64,000 nucleotides of DNA from Xylogone sp. PMI_703 (taxonomy: Eukaryota; Ascomycota; Leotiomycetes). The position numbers and the translations under genes are program-made. Location: the NCBI GenBank assembly GCA_021399445.1, contig JAJTUQ010000004.1, positions 930,001-994,000 of the forward strand, read 5' to 3'. Position 1 is the first letter of the stretch. Each line of letters opens with the position of its first letter. This document shows, in pieces, positions 10,393 to 21,146 of this stretch. Under the pieces are notes generated by a model. It was given only the letters and a program-made list of their open reading frames with translations, made no database searches and was not told the DNA's origin.

Positions 10393-13300
10393 ATGCTCCC
10401 ATCTTTAGCAGCTGTATTGGTAGTTTTAGTTCATGGTCTTTCTGCCAAGGCTTCAATTCTCCCGTGGGCTCCACCAGATCCAAACGCTACCCTTAACAGC
10501 CCTATAGCAGGCATATCGAGTAGTCCGAACGGCAGCACTGCCCCAGTCAAGATCGGAAACTTGCCCAGCGGCGAAATCGTGCATAATGCGTATATACTCA
10601 AGCTTCATAATTCCGAAACGCTATTCAAGCGGGGTTTAGACCCTCATGATGAGTTTCACCGTATTGCCAGAAGAGAAGCCGGTATAAACTATACTGTCCG
10701 CCGAATCTACAAAGACCCAATTCTCTTTATGGGTCTTTCGCTCATCCTTGATAACAATACGGATTATGATACGCTATCAAAACTGGAAGGAGTGGCGAGT
10801 ATTCGCCCTGTCTACTCAATCCCAAGACCCGCGGCTGCCATTGAGCCAAAGCCTTCTGACCTACTTGGCAAGCGGTTTGAAACTGTTCCAGTCAACGGTA
10901 CAAACCTTACAATTCCATACATTACTGGCAATATGGATGTGAACCGACCACACAAGATGTGCAAAGTTGATCAAGTGCAAGCAGCGGGTATTAAGGGCAA
11001 AGGAGTTAAAATTGCAGTAATAGACACTGGGGTTGACTTCAGACACCCTTCGTTAGGTGGCTGCTTTGGCCCGGGCTGCAAGATTGAATTTGGCTATGAT
11101 TTTGTTGGTGATGACTACCCTACGACTACTGTAGAGAGTCCGATTCCTCTATCAACTTGTATTGGTGGAGGGCATGGGACTCACGTTATGGGTGAGTCGG
11201 TCTTCACGTTTAACAATATTCTGCTTTGTGAAGGAATCGCAACTCCCACATGAATATTATACCAAATTAAATTGTGCAATAATTTTAAGTTAATGAGAAA
11301 ATAGGCATTATCGGCATGGAAGATCAACCGGAAACTGGTTTCGGTCTGATAGGTGTTGCACCTGAAGCGACTTTAGGTATGTTGATAAAAACTACAATAT
11401 ACATGAAAGCTTCTGACAAAAGGGCTTCATTAGGCATGTATCGTGTATTCGGATGTGCCGGTTCGGCAGACTCAGATATTATCATAAGTGCCTTAATTCA
11501 GGCAGGGAACGATGGAGCTGATGTCGTCAGCATGTCGCTCGGATCTATCGCTCCGTATGAATCTCAGGATCCATTCTACGATATCACCACAGCCTTGGTA
11601 TGAGAAACAACATGGCCTAATTCACGATAGATGTTCTAATAGATGCTTAGGTTGAGCAAGGCACCGCAGTCATTGCTGCTACTGGCAATGATGGGGATAA
11701 TGGAATATATTCCCCCTCAGCACCAGGCACAGGACCCAGCGTCATGGCTGTCGGATCCGTAATGACAGACAAGTTTCCCGTTACATACCAGCTCACGGAC
11801 TCCAATGGCAGACACATGCGCTACTCCAGTGTCCTTCCACTTGGCTCCTCATCAGAAGGGCTGATCATTCAAATCATGAACTACGGTGGAGATGATACTC
11901 TCACTACGGGATGCTACGAGAGTTATTATCAAGAGGCTGTCGCTAACTTGACGGCGCAAGGCATTGATCCATCAAATGCAATACTAGCCACGAAAAACGG
12001 AGGGTGTGTTTCCTGGTCCAAGGGTCAGGTTGCTAAGCTGTATGGGTACAATTATCTTCTTAGTTATATGACAGCAGATGAGCCCCCGGATTCGCGTGAG
12101 TATGGCGATGTTGATCCTGAAGTCGACTACGATATTACTCCTATAGTCCTCGATGTAGAAGATTCCACCACCATTCTTGGGTCGTTCGGAAAACATCCAT
12201 ATCAATATAAACTATATTTTGACGCCAGCAATTATGTTGCCGAATCTGCAACAACCATAACAGGAGGGTTCATGAGCAATTACTCTTCCTATGGACCGAC
12301 GCAGGAAATGGTTCTAAAGCCTCAAATATCTTCTCCAGGAGATCTAATTCTCGCAACTTGGCCGCTTGAACTAGATGGTTACGCAGTTATATCCGGAACC
12401 TCCATGGCAACGCCATTTGTAGCGGGCTGTTATGCTCTAGTCAAATCGCAGTTTCCCGATCTAACGGTTAATGAAACATATGCCCTGCTCATGAACACGG
12501 CTAGTCAAATGGAATGGTATTACAACCAGTCCATCCTCTCGCCTGCTTTCCATCAAGGCGCCGGGCTAGTAAATGTTCATAAAGCGATCACATGGGAAAG
12601 TCTCGTGACACCGTCTCAACTAAACCTGGGGACCACTGATCAAACCGTCACAGCAAATATTACAATCTGGAATAGGAGCAACAGAAGCAAGACCTATACC
12701 TTCAGCCATAAACCAGCGGGTGGCATGCAAGGGGATCTGACGGGCTCAGATGGCTTAACGTATCAGGTTTATCCGTGGTATGGCAACGCGTCGTTTGAAT
12801 TCGACTCAGTTCTCATCCATGCTGGCGAGAAAGTGAATGTTAGTGTTTACATCACACCTCCTCAAGGTGTCAGTTCGGTTTATCGACCTGTATATTCCGG
12901 TTATATCGTCGTCAACAACAACTTTGAAACCTACTCCATCCCATATTTTGGCCAGCCCTGGGATTCTGAAACAGCCGAAGTGGTTAGTCACCCTTGTCTT
13001 TTATCTTAATGATACTCTATCCACTAACTTCATATCATGTTTAGATTGCGCTCCTTGCACCTGTGGAGTATTTTCCAACTCTTCAAATCATCAACGAATT
13101 GGCACCCAGCATCCGTCCTTACGCTAATTATTTCGGCTTTCTAGTAAGCCCAATGCTTGCTTTTTTATATGATTATGGTTACTAATTGAAGCTTATTAGT
13201 CATTTACAAGCTCGCCGGACGTGACAAACTTCACTTTCCCCATGCAAGGTGACCCCTACGGATACCTAGGTCTTCTTTGGGGAACAACCCAACCGACAGA

Positions 13301-13694
13301 TTATGTCAGATTCGATATTGTTCCGGCAAATACGTCCTTTGTGTCAGATATTTACGGATTCAACACCTCCTACATTGCTATCCCCCCTGATCAGCTGGTC
13401 TACCCGACGGGACCCAATGTTACCTTCACGACGATCAATGGACTGGAGGATGTTGTAGGAGTGATGGCCGAATATGAAGGCCCATTCCCACCAATGGAGT
13501 CAGAAGGCTTCTGGTGGGCTAATCCAGACTATTTACCAAATGCGGACTACCGGGTTGTTATGCGAGTTCTGAGAAGTGGCGGGACGTACAGCAACTCCTC
13601 CAACTGGGTGAGTTGGTTGAGTGCAATTGTCACAATTGATACAAATGCACCGTATCATTACACGCCACCAGGTACAGGGATTGGCAGCTTCTAG
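10393..13694 (+). CDS. Secreted subtilisin-like serine protease (S8, minor extracellular protease vpr type)
   Basis: Exons 10393-11191, 11305-11376, 11434-11597, 11651-12982, 13045-13143 and 13200-13694 give 986 residues with all phases consistent. A signal peptide (LAAVLVVLVHGLSAKA) precedes an I9-type propeptide (about 60-150). The catalytic triad is intact: Asp211 (IAVIDTGVDF), His264 (GHGTHVMG) and Ser596 (GTSMATPFVAG). A PA-like insertion lies between His and Ser, and a C-terminal Fn3-like region follows. Large size and the insertion fit the vpr subgroup of extracellular endoproteases that degrade environmental or host proteins. Asn-Xaa-Ser/Thr sites are frequent, as expected for a secreted glycoprotein. 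Nothing suggests inactivation. Confidence 0.93.
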
Positions 13695-14507
13695 ATCGGA
13701 GCTAGTATTGCGAAGGGGAGTTAATTACCTTAATAATCGATCTTGGGTCTTCGATATTAGAGTAGGAGCGGCTGCTACGACATAAACTTAAAGTACGCAT
13801 TTTGATTCATAAAATAGATGCATTATAAAATTTGTGACAAACTGCCGCTTATCTATAATTTCAGAGATCATGATATTACTCTTTAATCTTGTATTTGGAG
13901 ATTCTTAAAGCTCGACACTCATCAAATAGAGATGTGATAAAGTTTAAATAAAGTTAAAAATAAGATTGATGTATGGATGAACTGTCTTCGTCATCTATGC
14001 CTTAATAATGGTGAAACTAGTGGCAAGCTAGACAAATACCAGTCCATCCAAATTTAAGGAGCAGGGAATAGAAGTGGTAGACGGGAGTATCTATTACAAA
14101 TCGCGACTAGCGGTAGGCGTTCTGTGATTGGCCAAGAGATATTCGCGGTCAAGTTTGTGCGAAGCTAAGCACTCATCCGGCGAATTGATTCCAGATCATG
14201 CCACAAGAAGACCTTCTTGTCTACGTCCGTATCTTCACTCTTTACACCGATAATAAGCTGACTAACGGAAAGTTCCTGCCCCAATCATGTATTTGTGTAT
14301 GCAGTAGACTTGAATTTGGTCAGGAATGGCGGATAAACTCTAGGGATGATGAATAATCGGCGATTTCACCAATTAATCGCTTGAAAATCCCTTTAAAAGC
14401 GCGGATATAATTTCATTTCAACCAATATATCAACTTTGAGGTTGTCGCTATTTTGGATCCATATTTGGCTGTATAAGTGTTTTCTGTCTAGTGGAAGATC
14501 TAGTTCA
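13695..14507. promoter_or_regulatory. Intergenic / promoter of Zn2Cys6 regulator
   Basis: About 0.8 kb with the protease 3' region and the promoter of the downstream regulator; no other feature recognised. Confidence 0.45.
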
Positions 14508-16295
14508 ATGGCGAAGGGGTGTTGGACCTGCAGAGGTAAGAGAATTCTGCAATTATTTCCGAAGGCTTCTCGCAGAAACTTACCCTGTAATCTTGATAGA
14601 TCGTAAAGTTCGGTGTGATTTTCAACTACCTACGTGTGGCAACTGTGCTATTAGTGGGCGTCCTTGTAAGGGATATGGCTTAAAGCTCTCCTGGCCTCGA
14701 GAAGGCAATACTAGGCGAGCGATTGTCTTGCAGAAATTATCGAGAGAAACCCAATATGGCAATGTCGAAATTGAAGACCCAAAAAGACTAGAATTTCTCA
14801 ATACCACCGTATGGGATATCGAACTACATCACGAATTACTGTATCTTGGCTCCTTCTGTAAGTTCCCGTGATTTGTTGATTTGTTAATCATGATCTTAAT
14901 GGCTGACAGAGTAACTCTAAAGCAAGCCACAGGAATACGCTGAACCCGTCACTAAACTTTACTTCCCTACCGTTTGCTGCCAACGAAAAAGACTCGCGAT
15001 TGTTGGGCTTCTGTAAGTATCCAGCAGATCTACTACTATATATCATATATCTGATCCGTAGTGTATCCAGTTATGCAAAATGGACCTCTCTTGTTGACAT
15101 CAACTCATGAGAATACGCTCACTAAGTTTGTCCTAAGTGCTGCCCTATCAAGTTCCACTACTTCCTCCAATGCAGTGTTACAGGCAATTTTAGCCGTGTC
15201 GTCTTTGCGACTGGATGGAGCCAATCAAGGCTTGCGATATCAAACTAAAGCAATCTCTCTATTAAGATCTTCACTTTACGATGAGAATAGAAAAGAAGAT
15301 ATCGTTCGTAACCTGACAGCAACTATGCTTCTTTGTCTTTATGAAGTAATCTACTATACTAGGAACCCAACTTCAAATATGCTAATGAACTTGTCGCTAA
15401 CTTTTATAGATTGTCCTCACCTCGAATACCACCTGGAATTGGGCCGTGTTCTTATGCGGCGCAAAGAAAATTCTTAGGGCTAAGTCTTCTCAGTTCTGTT
15501 TAGATGACCCAGGAATCGCTATCCTTTTAAATTGGATATATTATCATGAAGTGATATCTGAGTTTGGGCTAAGGCATTGGGCGCAATCATACGAACGAGT
15601 CGATATTTGCAAACAGGGCCCTTCTGCCAGATCAAGACAAGTAAAATCTGGATCTATTAATGTGAGGATCTGAATCATACTACACTTATCAACCTTGCTA
15701 ATAGTAGTAACAGGTTGTCAACACAATCGGTTGCTCAATAGATGTTTTGGATCTTCTTTCAATTATCTGTCGACTTCAAATGCCAAACTCGAATGGAGAT
15801 GCTCCATACTCTATAGATAAGATTAATGACATATGCGAGGATTTGGAAAAGCTGAGCATGCGACATCTCAATCTTAGATTATTAGGGGATACCGTAGAAA
15901 GCAGTAGAGGCACTCAAATGGCAGAACTACACCAGTTAGCGGCACTAATATACTTAAATCGTATTATGAGGGGTTACTCTGGAGAGGAGTACCGCCATAA
16001 GAGAATAGTGCGGGAAAGTCTTCTCCTTTTGGAGAAACTTGAGGTCTGTGAGAGTCCTTGGCCGCTATTCATTATTGCTTGTGAAGCATGCGAGGACGCA
16101 CAACGGCTCACAATTCTAAAAGTGTTGGACAAGACACAGAGAGAACAAGGATGGTCCAACAAATTCAGCTTAATACAACAACTGGTAGAGGCTATATGGA
16201 ACCAGAGCGATCTTGACGAGTGCTACGAGGTTGATTACGCTACTAGAATGAACGCAGTAATCAGCGCTGTGCCATTTCTGCCTGCCTTTTCTTAA
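14508..16295 (+). CDS. Zn2Cys6 transcription factor with fungal-specific domain (Fungal_trans_2 type)
   Basis: Exons 14508-14535, 14600-14857, 14923-15012, 15062-15345, 15410-15661 and 15714-16295 give 497 residues. The ATG at 14508 starts MAKGCWTC, so the zinc cluster is complete only after splicing: Cys5, 8, 15, 22, 25 and 32 in the canonical C-x2-C-x6-C-x6-C-x2-C-x6-C order. The rest is a helical regulatory region of the type that carries TTWNWAVFLCGA and FGLRHWAQSYE. Nuclear activator or repressor. It converges on the SDR at 16536-17758 and lies upstream of an O-methyltransferase, so a local target is plausible but unproven. Confidence 0.9.
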
Positions 16296-16535
16296 CAACA
16301 TATAGATTTAGTTTTCCCTTCTCTCAATTAATTAGCTAATTTTGTAATAAATCATAGCAAGCGATTAATATGACTTCCGCCCTATTTCCATGAATATGTA
16401 GTAAAAAATAATGTAGGAACATCAAATAACAATCTATGAAGGGTATGTTGGAAAATACTATGGATACCTCGAATTTGTAGCCGATTATGGGTCTGAAGAG
16501 GACCAAGCCGAGTAGCAGTCGAACGGAGATAAAGA

Positions 16536-17758
16536 TTACGCGTAATCGATACCTGCTGCTTTGAGAGCAGTCTCAGTCGTCTCCCAGAGTGATTTTGCCA
16601 ACTGCATATCTTGACTGCGAGCAGTTCCAGCGTTGATTTTGCCCGGCCCACCTACAAACTGCCCTTTCCAGCGTTTTCGGTCAGTAGCAATCTCCTTTGA
16701 GGTCGCGACGAATAGAGGAGTCAAAGCGCCCTTTTCGGGAGGAGCGAACAACAGCTTCATAAAGGGTCTCACAAATGCCGGCCACACACCAATACCACCT
16801 TCGGTGCTCACACCTCCGGGGTTGAGGGACATGACTGTAATCTGAACTTCTTCTTGATCTAGCTTCCTTTGTAATTCTCGTGTGAATAGGATATTTGCAA
16901 GTTTTGATAAGCCGTAGCGTCGAAAGACTGCCATTGTTGCAGCGTCTTTACCAGGCTTGGCACAGGGGTCATTGAGATCACTTGGCTTGGAGAAGCTGTT
17001 GTCTTTCGGGGCAAAACTTTCCGCGCTTGAGCTAACCTGCGAAATGGTTAGCCGTTGAATTCTATCAATTGAAAAATATGTGGTGAATGTGAACCGCTGA
17101 AGAGGCAAGCTTACTGTAACTATGCGAACATCACTCTCCGGACGTAATGCCGTGGCTTTTAACAAAGGAAGTAGTTTGGTCGTAAGCACAAAATGTCCAA
17201 TATGACTGCAATCAGAGTAGGTAAGTATGCGAGGCCAAATTTACCATCAGAATTTGGATCATACTTGACAGCCATAGTAAGCTCAAATCCATTCTTGTCT
17301 GTTTCAAATATCTCGGCAGCGATACCCGCATTATTTACTAGAATGATAAAACCCTCAGTTAGATTAAAGCATCATTACAAGCGGGTGCATCCGTTGTATA
17401 CCCAGCACATCAAGTCGGTCCTCTTTAGATGCAAGCTCCTGAACAGCAGAAGATACGCTAGATAGATTTGAGAGGTCAAGGGGTAGCCAGATCAGTTGGG
17501 TTTTTGGAATCGATGGGTTCTGGCTCAGTATTTGCTCGATAGCTTTCTTTGCTCGAGATTCAGATCTTGCACCCATATATACTTTAGCTCCATGAGCCGC
17601 TAACTGTTTGACTACTTGATATCCAATTCCTGCACTGTAGGTTGATGATAGGTAAGTTAATATATAGTTTGTGATACCAGCGTTTGCAGTCCTTACTTGC
17701 CGCCAGTAATCAGCATTACTTTCCCCGTGAGATCTGGAATTGACTTTTCGTCCCACAT
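16536..17758 (-). CDS. Short-chain dehydrogenase/reductase
   Basis: NAD(P)-dependent oxidoreductase of the classical Rossmann SDR family. Exons 17758-17697, 17634-17402, 17337-17265, 17205-17115 and 17036-16536 give 319 residues in consistent phase. The cofactor motif TGG-N-AGIG is formed across the first splice junction, NNAG sits at the third exon start, and the catalytic Y-x-x-x-K is YGLSK within FRRYGLSKLANIL. An NHIGHFVLT segment supports the splice at 17264-17206. The sequence resembles retinol-dehydrogenase-like or WW-oxidoreductase-like fungal SDRs; the substrate is unknown. It converges with the zinc-cluster regulator, with only 240 bp between the two stops. Confidence 0.9.
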
Positions 17759-18588
17759 GATGTGCTATTTGCAGAGATTAAAATACTTGTTTGCGCGGAA
17801 TAAATTATCAGGCAGAACTATGATCAACAAATGGGCAAAACTGCATTAAAAATTTGAAGCATGCAAGTTCCAAATCATATCTAAATATTATTCGGTTTAA
17901 ACTAGTGGCTTTACAAATCAATTATTGCTTAAATCAAGATGCCTAATCATCTGAAATAAATGAACACAGCTATAAAGGATTTAAATTTCAGATAACCCCA
18001 ATTCGTTCGGAGAAAGTTGCCTATATGACATCATTGGCCATACAAATCAGTTGAAGCTTAAGCTGACAGAACCGCGGCAACTTTTCCCGAATTACAAATG
18101 TCTATAAAATCGCCCCTCACTGGGTGGCTAGTGGCCCAATTTACATTGATTCGATATTTATCATATTAGTAAAGTAACAGACCGCATGTCTACTTCAGGA
18201 AGACCACGGCCATTTAGGACTACGAGCATAGAGACCATCTCCGCTTGAGCGTGGGATAAAGATCTTGCCGTCCATTCCTTCTTCGAGGCCTCGGTTATTT
18301 GTCCAGAATGGTCATTAATTTTCTCTTGGAGTTGTATCTTGATCTCATCCGCTGCGGCCTGTAAGAGTGTTAATAGCTGGTTCAAGAAGCTGGAGCACTG
18401 GAACCTCCGAGCTGGTATAGCTGTGCCAAAATCATCCTGGAACACTCAACTACGCCATACGCAATGATGCACTTAATACGGGGTGCCCCCCAAACCAGCA
18501 TCGAGCGTTTTTATTTTATTTTTATATTTTTCCAGTTGCTGGAGGAAATCATACTTCAGCACACTCATACGATATCAGATAGAGTGTC
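17759..18588. other. Intergenic, one unsupported minus-strand ORF
   Basis: Contains a 94-codon minus-strand open frame (18161-18445) with helical, Gln/Glu-rich content but no recognised domain. It may be a gene relic; I do not call it. The part next to 17758 should hold the SDR promoter. Confidence 0.4.
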
Positions 18589-19788
18589 TCATACGGCTTC
18601 AATCTCGATAATCTTCTCCACGGCCCCTTCTACATCCCATATCCGCTTGACCGTCAACCCTCCTACTTCATCCACAAGGCCTCTCCACTCACGTTCTCTG
18701 CGTTCCTGCGCGGAATGTACCTGTAGCATCAACAGATCTACGCTAGTTTCAAACCAGCCTGCCTTTTCCTCCGGGATCACAATTTCATTCAATAAGATCC
18801 TACTATACCCTGCCTTTAGTGCAGGCTTCAATTGCGATAGGATCTGAATGCACTCCCGGTTTGGCCAGTCGTGCAGACACATCTTGAGATAGTATGCTTT
18901 GGCACCGTGGACAGGCTGCGGCGTGAAGAAGTCGTGGCCCATGGCTTCAATGCCCTGCTGAGAGAATGCGGCGGAGTCGAGGGAATCGATGATTTTAGGG
19001 AGATCTTGGAGGATGAGGCGCCCTGGCATCGACGGATGTGCCTTATGAAAGCCGACCAGATCATGTCCGCTATTGCCCCCTACATCAACAAGCAGAACCT
19101 CATCCTTCGACTCCTTCCCAACTTTGGTATCTCCGAATACGGCCTCCATAACACTCGGTACCTCATACCACTTCAATCCAACCGTCTTGAACTGCATATG
19201 GTTAAGGAAGGCCTCTAGTTTGCGCTCGCGTCCGGGACTATTGAGATACTCAAAATAATGTTGGTCTGTCTTGTACGCATACTTCCACGCAGTCTTATCT
19301 TTGTCAGTCGGATTCACGTAATTGGTTTCTCTTAGGAAATCAGGGATTGCGTCGGCGACGCGGAAAATCTGAAACATATCCTCAATCGCTCCTTGGGTCT
19401 CAACCGACGCAAGACACCGCGTAATGTCGTTCGCCGTGTACGTATCTGGTCCGCTTTCGTTCACAAAGTGCTCAGTTGCGATATGCTTGAGGAGACGCTC
19501 CACGAGTGCTCGGTCTGCACCAGTGTCGTGAGCTAGCTTGGACGCGGCAATTGGCTCTGTACTGTCAGAAAGAATTTTAAAGATACCGAGATCCATGAGG
19601 ACCTTGGTCGCTGTGAACAGGGCATGCTCATGGTAGCACATGCGCATAATACGCTCGTGTGGCTTCTCGAATTTGTTGACAAGGGCACGAGCAAACTTTA
19701 GAAAATTTAGTCGCTCTGCCTCATTCCCAGGCTGTAGTTCCATGATCCGTTGGATTTCACTGGTGATGTGAGAGGAATCCCGGGCCAT
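18589..19788 (-). CDS. SAM-dependent O-methyltransferase (plant-type, PF00891)
   Basis: Single-exon, 399-residue class I methyltransferase that transfers methyl from SAM to a hydroxyl group of a small, often aromatic, molecule. An N-terminal helical dimerisation domain (about 45-110) precedes the Rossmann core. The SAM-binding motif I is VDVGGNSG at 234-241, and the catalytic His lies in CLHDWPN at residue 306. Length and motif order are normal for fungal secondary-metabolite O-methyltransferases. The start at 19788 is the first ATG and gives a normal N-terminus. Two 18-bp direct repeats lie upstream at 19963 and 20009. Confidence 0.92.
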   Translation of the reverse strand: MARDSSHITSEIQRIMELQPGNEAERLNFLKFARALVNKFEKPHERIMRMCYHEHALFTATKVLMDLGIFKILSDSTEPIAASKLAHDTGADRALVERLLKHIATEHFVNESGPDTYTANDITRCLASVETQGAIEDMFQIFRVADAIPDFLRETNYVNPTDKDKTAWKYAYKTDQHYFEYLNSPGRERKLEAFLNHMQFKTVGLKWYEVPSVMEAVFGDTKVGKESKDEVLLVDVGGNSGHDLVGFHKAHPSMPGRLILQDLPKIIDSLDSAAFSQQGIEAMGHDFFTPQPVHGAKAYYLKMCLHDWPNRECIQILSQLKPALKAGYSRILLNEIVIPEEKAGWFETSVDLLMLQVHSAQERREREWRGLVDEVGGLTVKRIWDVEGAVEKIIEIEAV

Positions 19789-19962
19789 GACTGCGGCTTA
19801 TTGAATATTTTCCTTCTTCTCAGTGTCTAGTGATATCAGGTAAAATGAGAGTGCTAAGCAGTATTGATACGAGGGAGATAAATTGGAGTTAAAAGTATTA
19901 CTTCGAACAGAACACAGCGACGACGAGGTATCCCTTTTGTTCTAAACAAATCAAAAAGCTGT

Positions 19963-20026
19963 GTTAGACGACATCCGATTCTGCGTTTTGAATGGAACAA
20001 ATCACTCCGTTAGACGACATCCGATT
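19963..20026. repeat. 18-bp direct repeat pair upstream of the O-methyltransferase
   Basis: The sequence gttagacgacatccgatt occurs at 19963-19980 and again at 20009-20026, a 46-bp period. It lies 175-240 bp before the methyltransferase start. Perfect repeats at this place could be regulator sites, or a small duplication. Confidence 0.7.
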
Positions 20027-20281
20027 TACGTAGTGAGTGACACATTGTAGGTTTCCGCGTATATGCACAATCTATGATTTGCCGCTGAATCGAAATTTTA
20101 CGTCAAGATTAAGCTAAGATAAAACAATGGAGGTTAAACCTTCCAGTAACGATAACCGTAATGATGGTATCGCGGAAATCACATTTGTCATGCAGAATGC
20201 CAGCCTGCTTAATTTATGACCTATGGGAGCCATCATCCTCATTAACTTATTGGCCTTAGATTAGGTAAGACTGGCAACAGC

Positions 20282-20715
20282 TAACGTAATTCCCGGTCCA
20301 CCGGCCCACCCTGTCTACCGGCCCACCCCAAATTTACTGCAAAATCGAGAAAAATCAACTTTTGAAAAGTTAATAACCACACAATTTTTAAAGATAATAT
20401 TTGGTAGGATAACTAATTATTATAACTTGATTCTAAATATCAGGATATTTTGATCTTAAAGCATTTATAATAATCTCAGATTAGATTTTGAGCTTATAAC
20501 TGAAGACCATTTTATTATACAGTATAAAACAAGTATGCTAATCACATAAAAATTTATATAGTAACTGTTTACTAAATAAGTAAGTAAAATACAAATTTTG
20601 ATCAAATATAATTATATAGTTGTTGAGTTTTTAAGAGTTGATTTTTCTCGATTTTGCAGTAAATTTGGGGTGGGCCGGTAGACAGGGTGGGGCCGGTGGA
20701 CCGGGAATTACGTTA
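20282..20715. mobile_element. 434-bp MITE with ~80-bp terminal inverted repeats and TA ends
   Basis: The left end (20282-20360) and the reverse complement of the right end (20636-20715) match over about 80 bp with one single-base indel. Both ends read TA followed by ACGTAATTCCCGG, consistent with a TA target duplication of the Tc1/mariner type. Each inverted repeat contains two copies of accggcccaccc separated by 5 bp (in the right copy one of the two has an extra base), which look like transposase-binding subrepeats. The interior is AT-rich and has no coding frame, so it is non-autonomous. High arm identity suggests a fairly recent insertion. Confidence 0.88.
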
Positions 20716-21146
20716 AATGGCTCTGAAAATGACGACGACCATAGGAACTCCTATAGTCTTAGGAGTCACACGGTTCCCCAGAATCCAGCTACGAATGACA
20801 AAAAGCACGACTATCTCCTCAGCTGCGCACGGGACGAATGTGAAAGTAGAGAATATCATTTTAACGGCCGCTTCTAGTACACTCAATGCCCCATTCTAGT
20901 AATGCAACCAAAAGGCAGCAGTAATTGATATAGAACTACTGAATTGCTTGTGGTGGTCTACAGCTACGATTACTTGTATATACGGTGAATAGTATGAACT
21001 GTGCAGAGCCCTAGAGACTATTGATAACCATTTCATCAATTCATACCTGGCAATATAGAAGAAGTCCTAGATGTATGCCGGTGATGTGATAAAACTAACA
21101 ATATTGCAACACAGCACGATTACAAATAGGGAAGCCCTTAGTGAAT
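20716..21146. other. Intergenic, no gene seen
   Basis: Between the MITE and the 3' end of the glucanase gene. Nothing recognised. Confidence 0.55.

Noticed and set aside
18161..18445. Minus-strand 94-codon ORF between SDR and methyltransferase
   Set aside because: Helical and Gln/Glu-rich but unrecognised; kept as a comment in the intergenic entry only.
20638..20899. ORFs overlapping the right arm of the MITE
   Set aside because: Begin in the inverted repeat and have no protein-like character.
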